Of a stretch of DNA of 64,000 nucleotides, positions 40,800 to 48,967 are shown piece after piece. The DNA is from RBG-16-57-11 sp964503145 (GTDB lineage: Bacteria; Chloroflexota; Anaerolineae; Anaerolineales; UBA4823). The position numbers and the translations under genes are program-made. The notes beneath the pieces are model-generated. The model was not told the DNA's origin. It made no database searches and saw nothing but the letters and a program-made list of their open reading frames with translations. Each line of letters begins with the position of its first letter. Within the stretch, counting starts at the first letter, position 1. The stretch lies in assembly GCA_964503145.1 (NCBI GenBank), contig CAZCYV010000016.1, positions 31,921 to 95,920 on the forward strand, in the 5' to 3' direction.

Positions 40800-43381
40800 T
40801 GTTCGCCTGGCTCGCCTTGGTTTAGCGTTTGTTCCTGAACGACCTCTTGTTCGGCAGGTTCCAGGGCCGCCTTCAAGACGTCGTCAACGGTTTCTGCGAA
40901 GACGAACTGGATTTCCTTGCGCACTTCTTCGGGGATGTCTTCCAGATCGGCTTCATTGTTCTTGGGCAGGATGACACACTTCAATCCGGAGCGGTGGGCG
41001 GCGAGCACTTTTTCCTTAATGCCGCCTACCGGCAGAACCTGTCCGCGCAGGGTGATCTCACCCGTCATGCCCACATCCCGTCGCACCGGGCGACCGGAGA
41101 TCAGCGAGACCAGCGCAGTGGCGATCGCCACGCCAGCCGATGGCCCGTCCTTGGGCTGCGCGCCGGCCGGAATATGCAGGTGAATGTCGGATTGATCAAA
41201 GAATTGCGCATCCAGTCCCAGGCTGGTGGCTTTGGAGCGCACAAAAGAAAGCGCGGCGCGCGCCGATTCCTGCATCACATTGCCGATGGAGCCGGTGATC
41301 TGGAAGCCTTTGTTGCCCGGCATGCGGGTGGCCTCGATGAAGAGCACGTCCCCGCCAAAGGGCGTCCAGGCCAGGCCGGTGGCTACGCCTGGGATCGAGG
41401 TGCGCCAGGCGATCTCCTCGTCGCTGAAATAGTGCGGCCGCCCCAGGAATTCCTGCACCTTCTCCGGAGTCACTTCCACGCTCTGCTCGCCCGACTCGGC
41501 GATCAGAGTGACGACCTTGCGGCACACTGCGCCGATCTCGCGCTCCAGGTTGCGCACGCCCGCCTCGCGAGTGTACGAGCGGATGATCTTTTCCAGCGCC
41601 GCATCGGTAAAGGTTACCTCCGTGGGGCGCAATCCGTTCTCGCGCAACTGTCGCGGGATCAGATAGCCGCGAGCGATGGCGATCTTCTCTTTATCTGTGT
41701 ATCCTGAGAGCGAAATGATCTCCATGCGATCGCGCAGCGGCTCGGGGATCGGCTCGAGCAGGTTGGCGGTGGTGATGAACATCACCTGCGAGAGGTCGAA
41801 CGGCACTTCCAGATAGTGATCGCGAAATTCCGAGTTTTGTTCTGGATCAAGCACTTCCAGAAGCGCCGAGGCTGGATCGCCGTGGAAATCGAAGACCAGC
41901 TTATCCACTTCGTCCAGCATGAAGACCGGATTGCGCGACTCCACCCGGCGCAGCGCCTGGATGATCCGTCCGGGCATAGCGCCGATGTAGGTGCGTCGGT
42001 GGCCGCGAATTTCCGCCTCGTCGCGCATCCCGCCCAAAGAGATGCGCACAAATTTCCGTCCCAGGGCGCGGGCGATCGACCGCCCCAGCGAAGTCTTGCC
42101 CACGCCCGGCGGCCCGACGAAGCACAGAATCACGCCTTCGCGCACCCGGCGGATCTCGTCGCTCTGCTCGCCTGCCAGTTCGTCCCCGCGCTCCTGGCGC
42201 AGTTTGCGCACCGCCAGAAATTCCAGAATCCGCTCTTTGACGTCTTTCAGGCCATAATGGTCCTGATCGAGCACCTGGCGGGCATTGGCGATGTCCAGGT
42301 TATCCTGGGTGGTCTTCGACCAGGGAAGCGAGACCAGCCAATCCAGATAGGTGCGGATGACGCCGTATTCCGCGGCCGCGGTTGGCAATCGGCGCAGGCG
42401 GTCCAGTTCCCGGCGGGCCTGCTTCTCGGCCTCTTCCGGCATTCCCGCGCTCTCGATCTTCTGGCGAAACTCCTCGACTTCAGCGGCTTGCTCGTCGCCC
42501 TCTCCGAGCTCGCGCTGGATGGCCTTGAGTTGTTCGCGCAGGTAATACTCCCGCTGAACCTTGTCGATCTCGGAGCGCGCTTGGTTCTGGATTTTCTGCC
42601 CCATCTCCAGGACCTCGACCTCGCGCGCCAGGATACCCACCAGCCGGTGCAGCTTAGCGGAGGTTGAGTCCAGTTCGAGCAGCGCCTGGGCCTCCTCCAG
42701 ATCCATGCGCTGAAAATTGGCGATGGTATAGACGGTTTGCAGCGGGTCTTCGATTGATACCACTGAGGCCACCAACTCGCGCGGGATGGAGGGGATCATC
42801 TCAGCGATGTGCTCGAACTGAGCGCGTGCGTTGCGCGCCATAGCCTCCAGTTCCAGCCCCTCTTCCACAGTCTCTGGCGCAGGAGCAATCTCGGCTTTGA
42901 GGTATGGTTCTTCCTGGACGAAATTGAGCAGGCGACAGCGCAGCAGGCCCTGCACGACCAGGCGGATGGTGCCATCGGGAGCGCGGAACATGCGATGCAC
43001 CATCGCTACCGTGCCAACGGTGTACAGGTCTTCCGGTTTTGGCGTTTCGATCTCCGGATTGCGCGAGGTCACCAGGGCGATCAACCGTTCATCACCGGCC
43101 ATCACATCGTCCACCAGGCGGATCGAACGCGATTGCCCGATGGTGAGCGGGACAGCGGTCTGAGGGAAGACCACCACGCCGCGCAACGGCAGGACGGGCA
43201 AGACCTTGGGAATTTGGGCTACATCCTCTGCCGGGGAATCGGAGCCTTGCTCGGACTGATTGCCGCCCTGGACGACGTGCGGGACGATGGGCAGAAAGAT
43301 CAAATCATCCATTCCGGCTTGTTCCTCTTGAAGCCAGTTGAGCATTTCCAATATGCCAGAGGTCCACCGCGATGCAGGCAT
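40796..43381 (-). CDS. lon: ATP-dependent protease Lon
   Basis: 861 aa from the ATG at 43381. The N-terminal substrate-binding LON domain ('LPVLPLRGVVVFPQTAVPL') is followed by the AAA+ module with Walker A 'GPPGVGKTSLGRSIA' and 'MRDEAEIRGHRRTYIGAMPG', then the protease domain with catalytic Ser in 'PKDGPSAGVAIATAL' and Lys in 'GGIKEKVLAAHRSG'. It degrades damaged and regulatory proteins in the cytoplasm. The N-terminus is about 40 aa longer than usual; alternative starts are 43345 and 43312. GGGAAGG precedes 43381. It follows hsp20 by 25 bp. Confidence 0.95.
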   Translation of the reverse strand: MPASRWTSGILEMLNWLQEEQAGMDDLIFLPIVPHVVQGGNQSEQGSDSPAEDVAQIPKVLPVLPLRGVVVFPQTAVPLTIGQSRSIRLVDDVMAGDERLIALVTSRNPEIETPKPEDLYTVGTVAMVHRMFRAPDGTIRLVVQGLLRCRLLNFVQEEPYLKAEIAPAPETVEEGLELEAMARNARAQFEHIAEMIPSIPRELVASVVSIEDPLQTVYTIANFQRMDLEEAQALLELDSTSAKLHRLVGILAREVEVLEMGQKIQNQARSEIDKVQREYYLREQLKAIQRELGEGDEQAAEVEEFRQKIESAGMPEEAEKQARRELDRLRRLPTAAAEYGVIRTYLDWLVSLPWSKTTQDNLDIANARQVLDQDHYGLKDVKERILEFLAVRKLRQERGDELAGEQSDEIRRVREGVILCFVGPPGVGKTSLGRSIARALGRKFVRISLGGMRDEAEIRGHRRTYIGAMPGRIIQALRRVESRNPVFMLDEVDKLVFDFHGDPASALLEVLDPEQNSEFRDHYLEVPFDLSQVMFITTANLLEPIPEPLRDRMEIISLSGYTDKEKIAIARGYLIPRQLRENGLRPTEVTFTDAALEKIIRSYTREAGVRNLEREIGAVCRKVVTLIAESGEQSVEVTPEKVQEFLGRPHYFSDEEIAWRTSIPGVATGLAWTPFGGDVLFIEATRMPGNKGFQITGSIGNVMQESARAALSFVRSKATSLGLDAQFFDQSDIHLHIPAGAQPKDGPSAGVAIATALVSLISGRPVRRDVGMTGEITLRGQVLPVGGIKEKVLAAHRSGLKCVILPKNNEADLEDIPEEVRKEIQFVFAETVDDVLKAALEPAEQEVVQEQTLNQGEPGEQ

Positions 43382-43406
43382 TTAACCTTCCCGTCGGCTT
43401 GCCGGG

Positions 43407-43850
43407 TCATTCTGCGATCGGTATCTGGCGAGGGCGCGCCTTGGGCAGATAGATGCGCAGAAAGCCGTCGCTGTAAACCGCCTGCACCTGGTCGGCTTCG
43501 ACAAAATTCGGCAGGTCCAATTCAATGGCAAATTCTCCAAAGTAGATTTCCATCTGGTGGTAAGCGCGCCGTTCGGGGATATCCTGGCGAGAACCACGCA
43601 CCATCAGATTGCGCCCGTTGAGCTCGATGACAAAATCCTCTTCGCGCATCCCGGCGATTTCCACGCGCACCACGAAGGTGTTCTCGATTTCAAACACATC
43701 GGTGGGGGGACGCCAGATTGTAGAGCGCGTGGTGATGCGCCAACCAAATGGGGTGATCTCAATGAAGTGCGTTTCGGAGGGACGGTCTGCTTCTGGCTGG
43801 TTGGCGCCAGCCAGGCGGTAATCATCGGGTTTGGACGGAAATTCGCTCAT
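43407..43850 (-). CDS. Small heat-shock protein Hsp20
   Basis: 147 aa. The alpha-crystallin domain is clear: 'VVRVEIAGMREEDFVIELNG', 'LMVRGSRQD' and 'AVYSDGFLRIYLPK'. The C-terminal 'IPI' (I-x-I) motif that docks between dimers is present in 'RQIPIAE'. It holds unfolded proteins in large oligomers. The ATG at 43850 follows CCAGGAGAACAG. It heads a probable hsp20-lon-regulator operon. The upstream gap has TTGACA at 43928-43923 but no good -10, and no CIRCE or HrcA-type repeat. Confidence 0.93.
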   Translation of the reverse strand: MSEFPSKPDDYRLAGANQPEADRPSETHFIEITPFGWRITTRSTIWRPPTDVFEIENTFVVRVEIAGMREEDFVIELNGRNLMVRGSRQDIPERRAYHQMEIYFGEFAIELDLPNFVEADQVQAVYSDGFLRIYLPKARPRQIPIAE

Positions 43851-43966
43851 CTCTGTTCTCCTGGCGCCCAACGGCGCTCTTTTTTTACCGATAATTGATG
43901 TGTGTTGGCGACCCGCCCCAGGTGTCAACGATCGCTTTTCACACCTAAGTACCCATTATCAACAGG

Positions 43967-44039
43967 CGCCCCTGGCGGGATTCGAACCCACAACCAATAG
44001 CTTAGAAGGCTACTGCTCTGTCCATTGAGCTACAGGGGC
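43967..44039 (-). tRNA. tRNA-Arg (UCU)
   Basis: 73 nt including the discriminator. The acceptor stem GCCCCTG/CAGGGGC is perfect, the TψC arm contains GGTTCGAATC, and the anticodon stem GTAGC/GCTAT encloses the loop CTTCTAA with anticodon TCT (44006-44004), reading AGA/AGG. The discriminator is G, and CCA is not encoded in full (GCCT follows the acceptor stem). It lies 11 bp after the stop of the 145-aa gene. Nearest Arg-codon use of note is the AGA pair in the lysW leader. Confidence 0.95.
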
Positions 44040-44050
44040 AGAATACCGCT

Positions 44051-44488
44051 TCATTCCAGGCAAGGTCTTATTCCTTTGTACACCCGCGGGCCGGAAATGG
44101 TCTTCAGGATGATCACCGGGTCGCGGCCCAATTGCTCTCCCAGTTCTTCCGGCGTCAGCGGGGTGTTGCCGTTGGCCAGGAAAACGCGAAAGACCGAATC
44201 TACCAGAGTAGAGTGCTGAGTGATGAACGAGCGTTGCTTGGCGCAATGGGTGATCAAGATGTTCTGCAGGCCGTCCACCCGCTGAACCTCCGCCGTGTCT
44301 GGATCGACCCAATCGACCTGCTCGAAGATATCGATATCGGCAAAAGCCTGCTGGTGTTCAGGGCAAAGGAAACTGCGCAGATATACTCGCCAATCCCGGT
44401 CGTTCTGGCTCCACCAGTCGAAGTCGATGTGAAAGCGGGTTTTGGTGGTCGGTTTGACCAGACTCATGCGCTTGATTTCAGCCAACAT
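44051..44488 (-). CDS. Uncharacterised protein with possible C-terminal winged-helix segment
   Basis: 145 aa. No family is recognised. The N-terminal part has 'RFHIDFDWWSQNDRDWRVYL' and 'RSFLCPEHQQAFADIDIFEQ'; the C-terminal part has 'NTPLTPEELGEQLGRDPVII', a pattern like a helix-turn-helix segment. A similar 'TPLTSQELVEALV' block occurs near the start of the next upstream gene (46117). It lies 11 bp before the tRNA and may be read in one transcript. Confidence 0.65.
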   Translation of the reverse strand: MLAEIKRMSLVKPTTKTRFHIDFDWWSQNDRDWRVYLRSFLCPEHQQAFADIDIFEQVDWVDPDTAEVQRVDGLQNILITHCAKQRSFITQHSTLVDSVFRVFLANGNTPLTPEELGEQLGRDPVIILKTISGPRVYKGIRPCLE

Positions 44489-44536
44489 TGTCCTCCCAGC
44501 ATGCCCAATGGGCAGGATCGTGAACGCTCGCAGTCA

Positions 44537-46117
44537 TCATAGCTCTGCATCACTGAGGCGGTAGTGCTGGTCGCCAACATGGATGAACCAGGGGCGGGAG
44601 GCCAGAAGCGCCAGGATAGGGCCGGGCGGCAGGCGCCGGATGACGTTCACCGCCGCGTATAGTTCGCTGGCGTGAACGTGGCTTTGCGGGTTCAACTTGG
44701 CCAGCTCGCGAATGGTGTTGACGATCACCCGCTCGAATGGCGGTGGGTCTTTCTGATTATTTATCCACACCTGATCCAGGGCTTTGCGATCGGGTATGGC
44801 GACTGCCATGCGCTCATCGAAGGGGGTGGAGACGATCTGCTTGAGCATGGCGAAGACCACCCCGCCGTCTGAACCGACCAACACAGTGCGGATCCATTCC
44901 CGGCTGGGACGACGAGAATCGGTCTGGATGATCACCTGGCCGGGCTTAACGCCGCGCCGCACCCGGATGATGCTACCCGGCATCACACCGTGGGCTTCGT
45001 ACCAGGCTTCCAGACCGTACACATAGCGCCTCTCCCGCACTACCCAGCCGGGGAATTCCTCCCCACTTTCGCCGTCCACCAGCATGAAGCGCACGCGCGG
45101 CGCTTCATAGGCGGTGGGGAACAGGTGGCGTAGCCGGGCAGAGAGCGGCAGGGTCCCCGAGCGCAAATGTGGGTAAATCAGCCGTACTTCGACCTCGTTC
45201 GAAGTTTGAGGCTTACCGGTTGGGGGCGAAAGCTCATCGTCCAGGGCCTGCTCCAGGGCCAGCATCTCCGGCGTCAGCACGCTGCGGTCGTACTCGATTT
45301 CCGAATAACGCAGGTAGAGCGGCGTATCTAACACCGCCGGAGGCTCCAGGCGGCGCAGATACCACAGCACATCCCCTGCTGGGCCGACTTCATCGAAACG
45401 CGGATCTTCCTGCAGCGCCAGGTCCAGCGAAAATTCGACCAGTTTGGGGTTGACGCTGGCGTTCAGTTCGATTTGCTCGAGCAACTGCGCAGTGGAGAGC
45501 GGGCCTCCGCCGGCCATATCCAATACGGCCTCGGCCAGATTCAGGTGACCCACATTGATATCCACCAGCAGGGCGCGCGGGAACCAGCGGCCGGCGATGC
45601 GCACAAAGTCGGGGTTGGAAGCCAGCCCTTCTTCCAGCGCGTCCAACAGATCATCGGAATAAATCTTTAAGACCGTCGCTTTGTCCAGGTGATTGAAATC
45701 TTCGACCAGCTTCGGCGGCTCATTCAGCTTGTGCTCCGCCAGTTGGCTGGCGAACTCGCGCTGGCTGCCGTCTTCGAAAACCACCTGGATCACCTGAAAC
45801 TCGCCCAGTTCCGGGTTCACTCCCGGACGGATGCCGACCACGCTGCCGTGCCGCCAGCCCAAAGCTGGGAAGACCAGCTTCTGGTTCACTTTGAACGATC
45901 CCTTGGGCTGATACAGGTCGCCGCCAGAAATGCGCTGGCGCTCGATTTCTAACTTGCGTTGCCGAATGCGCTCGACGACCAGCGCCTCCACCAATTCCTG
46001 AGAAGTGAGCGGGGTCTCGATTTCTAGCAGATAGTTGTAGAGGAATTCCAGATCCTCGTCCTGAAGCTTGAAAGCCTCCCAGTAGTCCTCGCCCATGCTG
46101 TAGTTAACGACACTCAT
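44537..46117 (-). CDS. Uncharacterised multidomain protein
   Basis: 526 aa from the ATG at 46117, with TTGAGGATATCG just upstream. Three segments can be named by appearance only. An N-terminal helical segment has 'ETPLTSQELVEALVVERIRQ'. A beta-rich segment 'FKVNQKLVFPALGWRHGSVV' with 'VFEDGSQREFAS' resembles Tudor/KOW-like transcription-factor domains. The C-terminus 'VHASELYAAVNVIRRLPPG' may be winged-helix-like. No catalytic motif is seen. The gene is widely spaced from its neighbours but shares the strand with the 145-aa gene. Function unknown. Confidence 0.65.
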   Translation of the reverse strand: MSVVNYSMGEDYWEAFKLQDEDLEFLYNYLLEIETPLTSQELVEALVVERIRQRKLEIERQRISGGDLYQPKGSFKVNQKLVFPALGWRHGSVVGIRPGVNPELGEFQVIQVVFEDGSQREFASQLAEHKLNEPPKLVEDFNHLDKATVLKIYSDDLLDALEEGLASNPDFVRIAGRWFPRALLVDINVGHLNLAEAVLDMAGGGPLSTAQLLEQIELNASVNPKLVEFSLDLALQEDPRFDEVGPAGDVLWYLRRLEPPAVLDTPLYLRYSEIEYDRSVLTPEMLALEQALDDELSPPTGKPQTSNEVEVRLIYPHLRSGTLPLSARLRHLFPTAYEAPRVRFMLVDGESGEEFPGWVVRERRYVYGLEAWYEAHGVMPGSIIRVRRGVKPGQVIIQTDSRRPSREWIRTVLVGSDGGVVFAMLKQIVSTPFDERMAVAIPDRKALDQVWINNQKDPPPFERVIVNTIRELAKLNPQSHVHASELYAAVNVIRRLPPGPILALLASRPWFIHVGDQHYRLSDAEL

Positions 46118-46183
46118 CGATATCCTCAATGCAATGCCCACACTGCCAGCCTGCCCTCGCCGTCGGCTGGCTCAGGGCTCAAT

Positions 46184-46212
46184 TTGTGATTTTTTGCATC
46201 TCATATTATACT
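46184..46212 (+). promoter_or_regulatory. Predicted promoter of the DUF2007 gene, overlapping a minus-strand -10
   Basis: Plus strand: TTGTGA (46184-46189) and TATACT (46207-46212) with a 17-bp spacer. The same stretch read on the minus strand gives a TATAAT (46210-46205) pointing towards the gene at 46117, so the two divergent -10s overlap. Confidence 0.55.
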
Positions 46213-46304
46213 CTATGAGATGTTGGTTTCATTGCTTTGGAGCGGCTCCTTGCTGGCTCGATTTTAACCTTGAGGCGCAGTTTCGAACAGAGTGGAGGCA
46301 AGCA

Positions 46305-46553
46305 ATGTCAGAAGAATGGGTCGTCATCGATGAAGTGTCAGGGATGCTCCAGGCGGAAATCTTGCGAGGTATGCTGGAAGCCCAGGAGATCCCTGTGTTG
46401 CTCTCCCAGGAGGGCGCCGGCAGGGTTTATGGGTTGACGGTTGGCCCGCTAGGCGCGGTGCAGATTCTCATCCCTGCAAAGGATCTGGATCGCGCTCGCG
46501 AGCTTTTAGACGCTTACTACGCGGAGAGCGGCGAAGAAGAGCCTGAGCCATGA
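46305..46553 (+). CDS. DUF2007 domain protein
   Basis: 82 aa. A single DUF2007 domain: 'EWVVIDEVSGMLQAEILRGM', 'QEIPVLLSQEGAG', 'GAVQILIPAKDLDRARELLD'. The family is described as putative signal-transducing and binds small ligands in one structure; no definite function. The ATG at 46305 follows GTGGAGGCAAGC, which fixes the start. Its stop abuts the convergent peptidase stop with no intergenic base. Confidence 0.85.
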   Translation: MSEEWVVIDEVSGMLQAEILRGMLEAQEIPVLLSQEGAGRVYGLTVGPLGAVQILIPAKDLDRARELLDAYYAESGEEEPEP

Positions 46554-48041
46554 TCAGCGCGGGTAGGATTGCTCCAGCCAATCCATTGGATCGACTTGCA
46601 CACCGCCGCTCCATACCTCCCAATGCAAATGCGGCCCGGTGACACGACCCGTGCCGCCGACTTTGCCGATCACCTGGCCGGGCGAGACCAGGTCGCCCAC
46701 CTTGACCAGGATTTCCGACTGGTGCAGATAACCGGTATAGACGCCCCAGCCGTGGTCGATGACGGTGGAATTGCCGCGCACGGTCAGCGGACCGGCGAAC
46801 ACCACCCGTCCCGCGGCTGGCGCCAGGATTTCGGTGCCCACCCCGCCACAGAAATCTAACCCGGTGTGGAAGTAAATATACGCGCTGCCGTTGTAGGATC
46901 GGCGGCTGCCAAAGCGCGAAGGCCAGCAGTCGCTGTATGACGGCGGCGCAGGGCTTTGAAACAACCCATTCCATAGCTTCTCTGGCGTTGCCGGCGCGGT
47001 CAGGGCAGCCCATTGAGCGTCTTCGGGCTTCGTCACCGCCGGATCGATCGTCTCTGGGCTGACGGTCAGCACAGGATCGAAGACATAATCGCCCGCGCTG
47101 ACGAGCACTGCCTGGGAGAAGGCGAAAGGCGCGCCCGCATAGGGCGCCTGCGCAGGCAACGTGCCCGAGATCACCAGAGTGTAGAGGCCTGGTTCCGTCA
47201 TGGCGTGGATGCCCTGCAGGCTGACGTAACCGTCCAACTCGGGGTCGGGGAAAAAGTGCAGGGTGCGCTCGTTCAAGGAGCCGCTTAATTGCAGGCCGTC
47301 TTCGCCGATGATCTCGATAACGGTGGTCTTCCCTTGCACGAGCGGCTGGGGGTTTAACTTAACTGCGCTGATCACTCCCGGCAGGGCGCCAGGACCCGGC
47401 GCGCTGCCTTCGAGGACGTCATCTGGCAAATGAAGCACATCCCCAGGGAGCGCCGACCAGGCGCCTTGCAGGCCATTTGCATTGATCAGCGTCCAGGGAG
47501 AGGCGCCCTGAGCTACCGCCAGTTCGAAGAGCGACTCGCCAGGCGTCAGCATCACTCGCCGGCTCGCCGCTGGCTGGGCGTTCTCTTCCAACAGCACCAG
47601 GCTGGCTCCGGCGTATAGTTCAGCCGGGCTGGTCAAGTGATTGAGCTGCCCCAGGGTCGCCACAGGAATGCGATGGCTGCGGCTCAGGCTGCGCAAAGTC
47701 TCTCCAAAGCCCACCGCTTGGGTGGTCAAGACGCCGCTGATACCCCGCAGCCCGGGGATGATTAACCGATCGCCCACAGTGAGTTGATTCTGGTTTCCGA
47801 TCCGATTGGCGTTTGCCAGATCCTGAATCGAGACCTTGAAACGCAAGGCGATCGACCACAGCGAATCGCCCTCCTGGACGACATAGACCGGGCCGTCTGC
47901 CTGCTCCTGCTGAGCAAGCCCGCGGGTGTATCCGACTGACGTCAGCGGGACGAACATCATCGCCGCAATTAACGCCAGCCAAAGGGTCGTTTTATGCAAC
48001 CGCAGATTCAAAACGCAATTGATCTCCAACTTGAAAATCAT
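46554..48041 (-). CDS. Cell-wall peptidase, LysM repeats and M23 domain
   Basis: 495 aa from the ATG at 48041. After a signal-anchor ('LWLALIAAMMFVPLTSVGY'), there are three LysM-type repeats ('VYVVQEGDSLWSIALRFKVS', 'ETLRSLSRSHRIPVATLGQL', 'LTPGESLFELAVAQGASPWT'). A Pro/Gly-rich linker follows, then an M23 peptidase domain with metal ligands in 'FHTGLDFCGGVGTEILAPA' and 'VTGPHLHWEVWSG'. LysM binds peptidoglycan and M23 cuts it. The start is uncertain: a TTG at 47999 gives the shortest signal peptide and an 8-bp overlap with the DUF192 gene, against 50 bp for 48041; neither has a good ribosome site. Confidence 0.88.
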   Translation of the reverse strand: MIFKLEINCVLNLRLHKTTLWLALIAAMMFVPLTSVGYTRGLAQQEQADGPVYVVQEGDSLWSIALRFKVSIQDLANANRIGNQNQLTVGDRLIIPGLRGISGVLTTQAVGFGETLRSLSRSHRIPVATLGQLNHLTSPAELYAGASLVLLEENAQPAASRRVMLTPGESLFELAVAQGASPWTLINANGLQGAWSALPGDVLHLPDDVLEGSAPGPGALPGVISAVKLNPQPLVQGKTTVIEIIGEDGLQLSGSLNERTLHFFPDPELDGYVSLQGIHAMTEPGLYTLVISGTLPAQAPYAGAPFAFSQAVLVSAGDYVFDPVLTVSPETIDPAVTKPEDAQWAALTAPATPEKLWNGLFQSPAPPSYSDCWPSRFGSRRSYNGSAYIYFHTGLDFCGGVGTEILAPAAGRVVFAGPLTVRGNSTVIDHGWGVYTGYLHQSEILVKVGDLVSPGQVIGKVGGTGRVTGPHLHWEVWSGGVQVDPMDWLEQSYPR

Positions 48042-48369
48042 CCAGGCGTTCGGGCGATATTTCCAAGACATATCTGGCCGGACGCGCCGGTAAATAGGCC
48101 GGTCGCCAGCGGCGCGCCAGGCGCACATCGACGACCTGGAGAGCGGTGTTGATCCACACCACCGCCAGATCCATCCACACAAACAGCATATGTATGGAAG
48201 AGTCCAGGCGACTGTCTCGCCCCTGCACCAACAGCAGGCCAACGCCCGAAGGCAGGCTGCGGCGGAAGGTCAGCCCGCGCAGGCGGCAAAAGAAAGATGA
48301 GCAATATTGGGCCTGGATCGGGAGGGGATTCTGGCGGGTCAGGTTATAAATCAAGACTTGCTCAGGCAT
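47992..48369 (-). CDS. DUF192 domain protein
   Basis: 125 aa, a single DUF192 domain: 'SSFFCRLRGLTFRRSLPSG', 'SIHMLFVWMDLAVVWINTAL' and 'ARYVLEISPER'. The fold is a small beta barrel of unknown function, often secreted, but no signal peptide is seen here. The ATG overlaps the response-regulator stop by 8 bp and its own stop overlaps the peptidase gene, so the three are one coupled cluster. Confidence 0.85.
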   Translation of the reverse strand: MPEQVLIYNLTRQNPLPIQAQYCSSFFCRLRGLTFRRSLPSGVGLLLVQGRDSRLDSSIHMLFVWMDLAVVWINTALQVVDVRLARRWRPAYLPARPARYVLEISPERLDDFQVGDQLRFESAVA

Positions 48370-48763
48370 TCGCAGCTTTTTCGCGGCCTTCGAGCACTTT
48401 TAGCAAACTGTCAATCAGTTCCTTCGGGCTAAAAGGCTTAGAGATATAATCGTCAACCTTGGCGATGTGCAGCCCAAGGACTTTGTCGATGCTCTGAGCT
48501 TTGGCCGTCACGACGATCACCGGGATCGAGCGCGTGGTTTCATCGGCCTTCAATTGCTGGTAGACCTCCCAGCCATCCATGTCGGGCATCATCAAGTCCA
48601 GCAAGACGACATCGGGCAACTCTCGGCGCACTGTATCCAGGCCCTCCCGCCCGCCGCCAGCGCCGATCACCTCGTAATGCTTGCGCTTCAGGATCAAGCG
48701 CACCAGATCGATCATCTCTGGTTCATCTTCAATGTAAACCACACGCCGGGCATTTTCCGTCAT
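48362..48763 (-). CDS. Single-domain response regulator
   Basis: 133 aa. Receiver only: 'VVYIEDEPEMIDLVRLILKR' with the acidic pair, 'LPDVVLLDLMMPDMDGWEVY' with the phosphoacceptor Asp, and 'YISKPFSPKELIDS' with the conserved Lys. The ATG at 48763 follows GCGGAGATACAAA, which decides it over longer frames. It is the first gene of the cluster with DUF192 and the peptidase. Confidence 0.9.
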   Translation of the reverse strand: MTENARRVVYIEDEPEMIDLVRLILKRKHYEVIGAGGGREGLDTVRRELPDVVLLDLMMPDMDGWEVYQQLKADETTRSIPVIVVTAKAQSIDKVLGLHIAKVDDYISKPFSPKELIDSLLKVLEGREKAANA

Positions 48764-48827
48764 TTTGTATCTCCGCACAAATTTCGCTGGATCGCCAGAT
48801 GCGCCCTTTAAGTTTACCACAGGAGTG

Positions 48828-48856
48828 TTGAAAAAAATCAATCTCCAGGCTATAAT
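48828..48856 (+). promoter_or_regulatory. Predicted efp promoter
   Basis: TTGAAA (48828-48833) and a perfect TATAAT (48851-48856) with a 17-bp spacer. Predicted start near 48863, giving an unusually long leader of about 105 nt before efp. Confidence 0.65.
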
Positions 48857-48878
48857 CACCGGATGGCGAGAACGAACG

Positions 48879-48914
48879 ACGTGAGACGTGAGTTCACGTT
48901 TCACGTTTTATATT
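48879..48914 (+). terminator. Hairpin with a U-run in the efp leader
   Basis: A 13-bp stem (48879-48891 with 48894-48906, one G-U pair) with a 2-nt loop, built from a repeated ACGTGA motif. It is followed by TTTTATATT. It stands between the predicted promoter and efp, so it looks like an intrinsic terminator that most efp transcripts must pass. It may instead be a copy of a short dispersed repeat. Confidence 0.5.
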
Positions 48915-48967
48915 CTGAATAACAGGCCTGGCGCCTGAATGTTACATACTAGATAAGGATTTCAAGC

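Noticed and set aside
43858..43885. Hairpin in the hsp20 leader as an RNA thermometer or terminator
   Set aside because: The GCGCC/GGCGC stem is only 5 bp and neither a fourU nor a ROSE element is visible. No plus-strand gene needs a terminator there.
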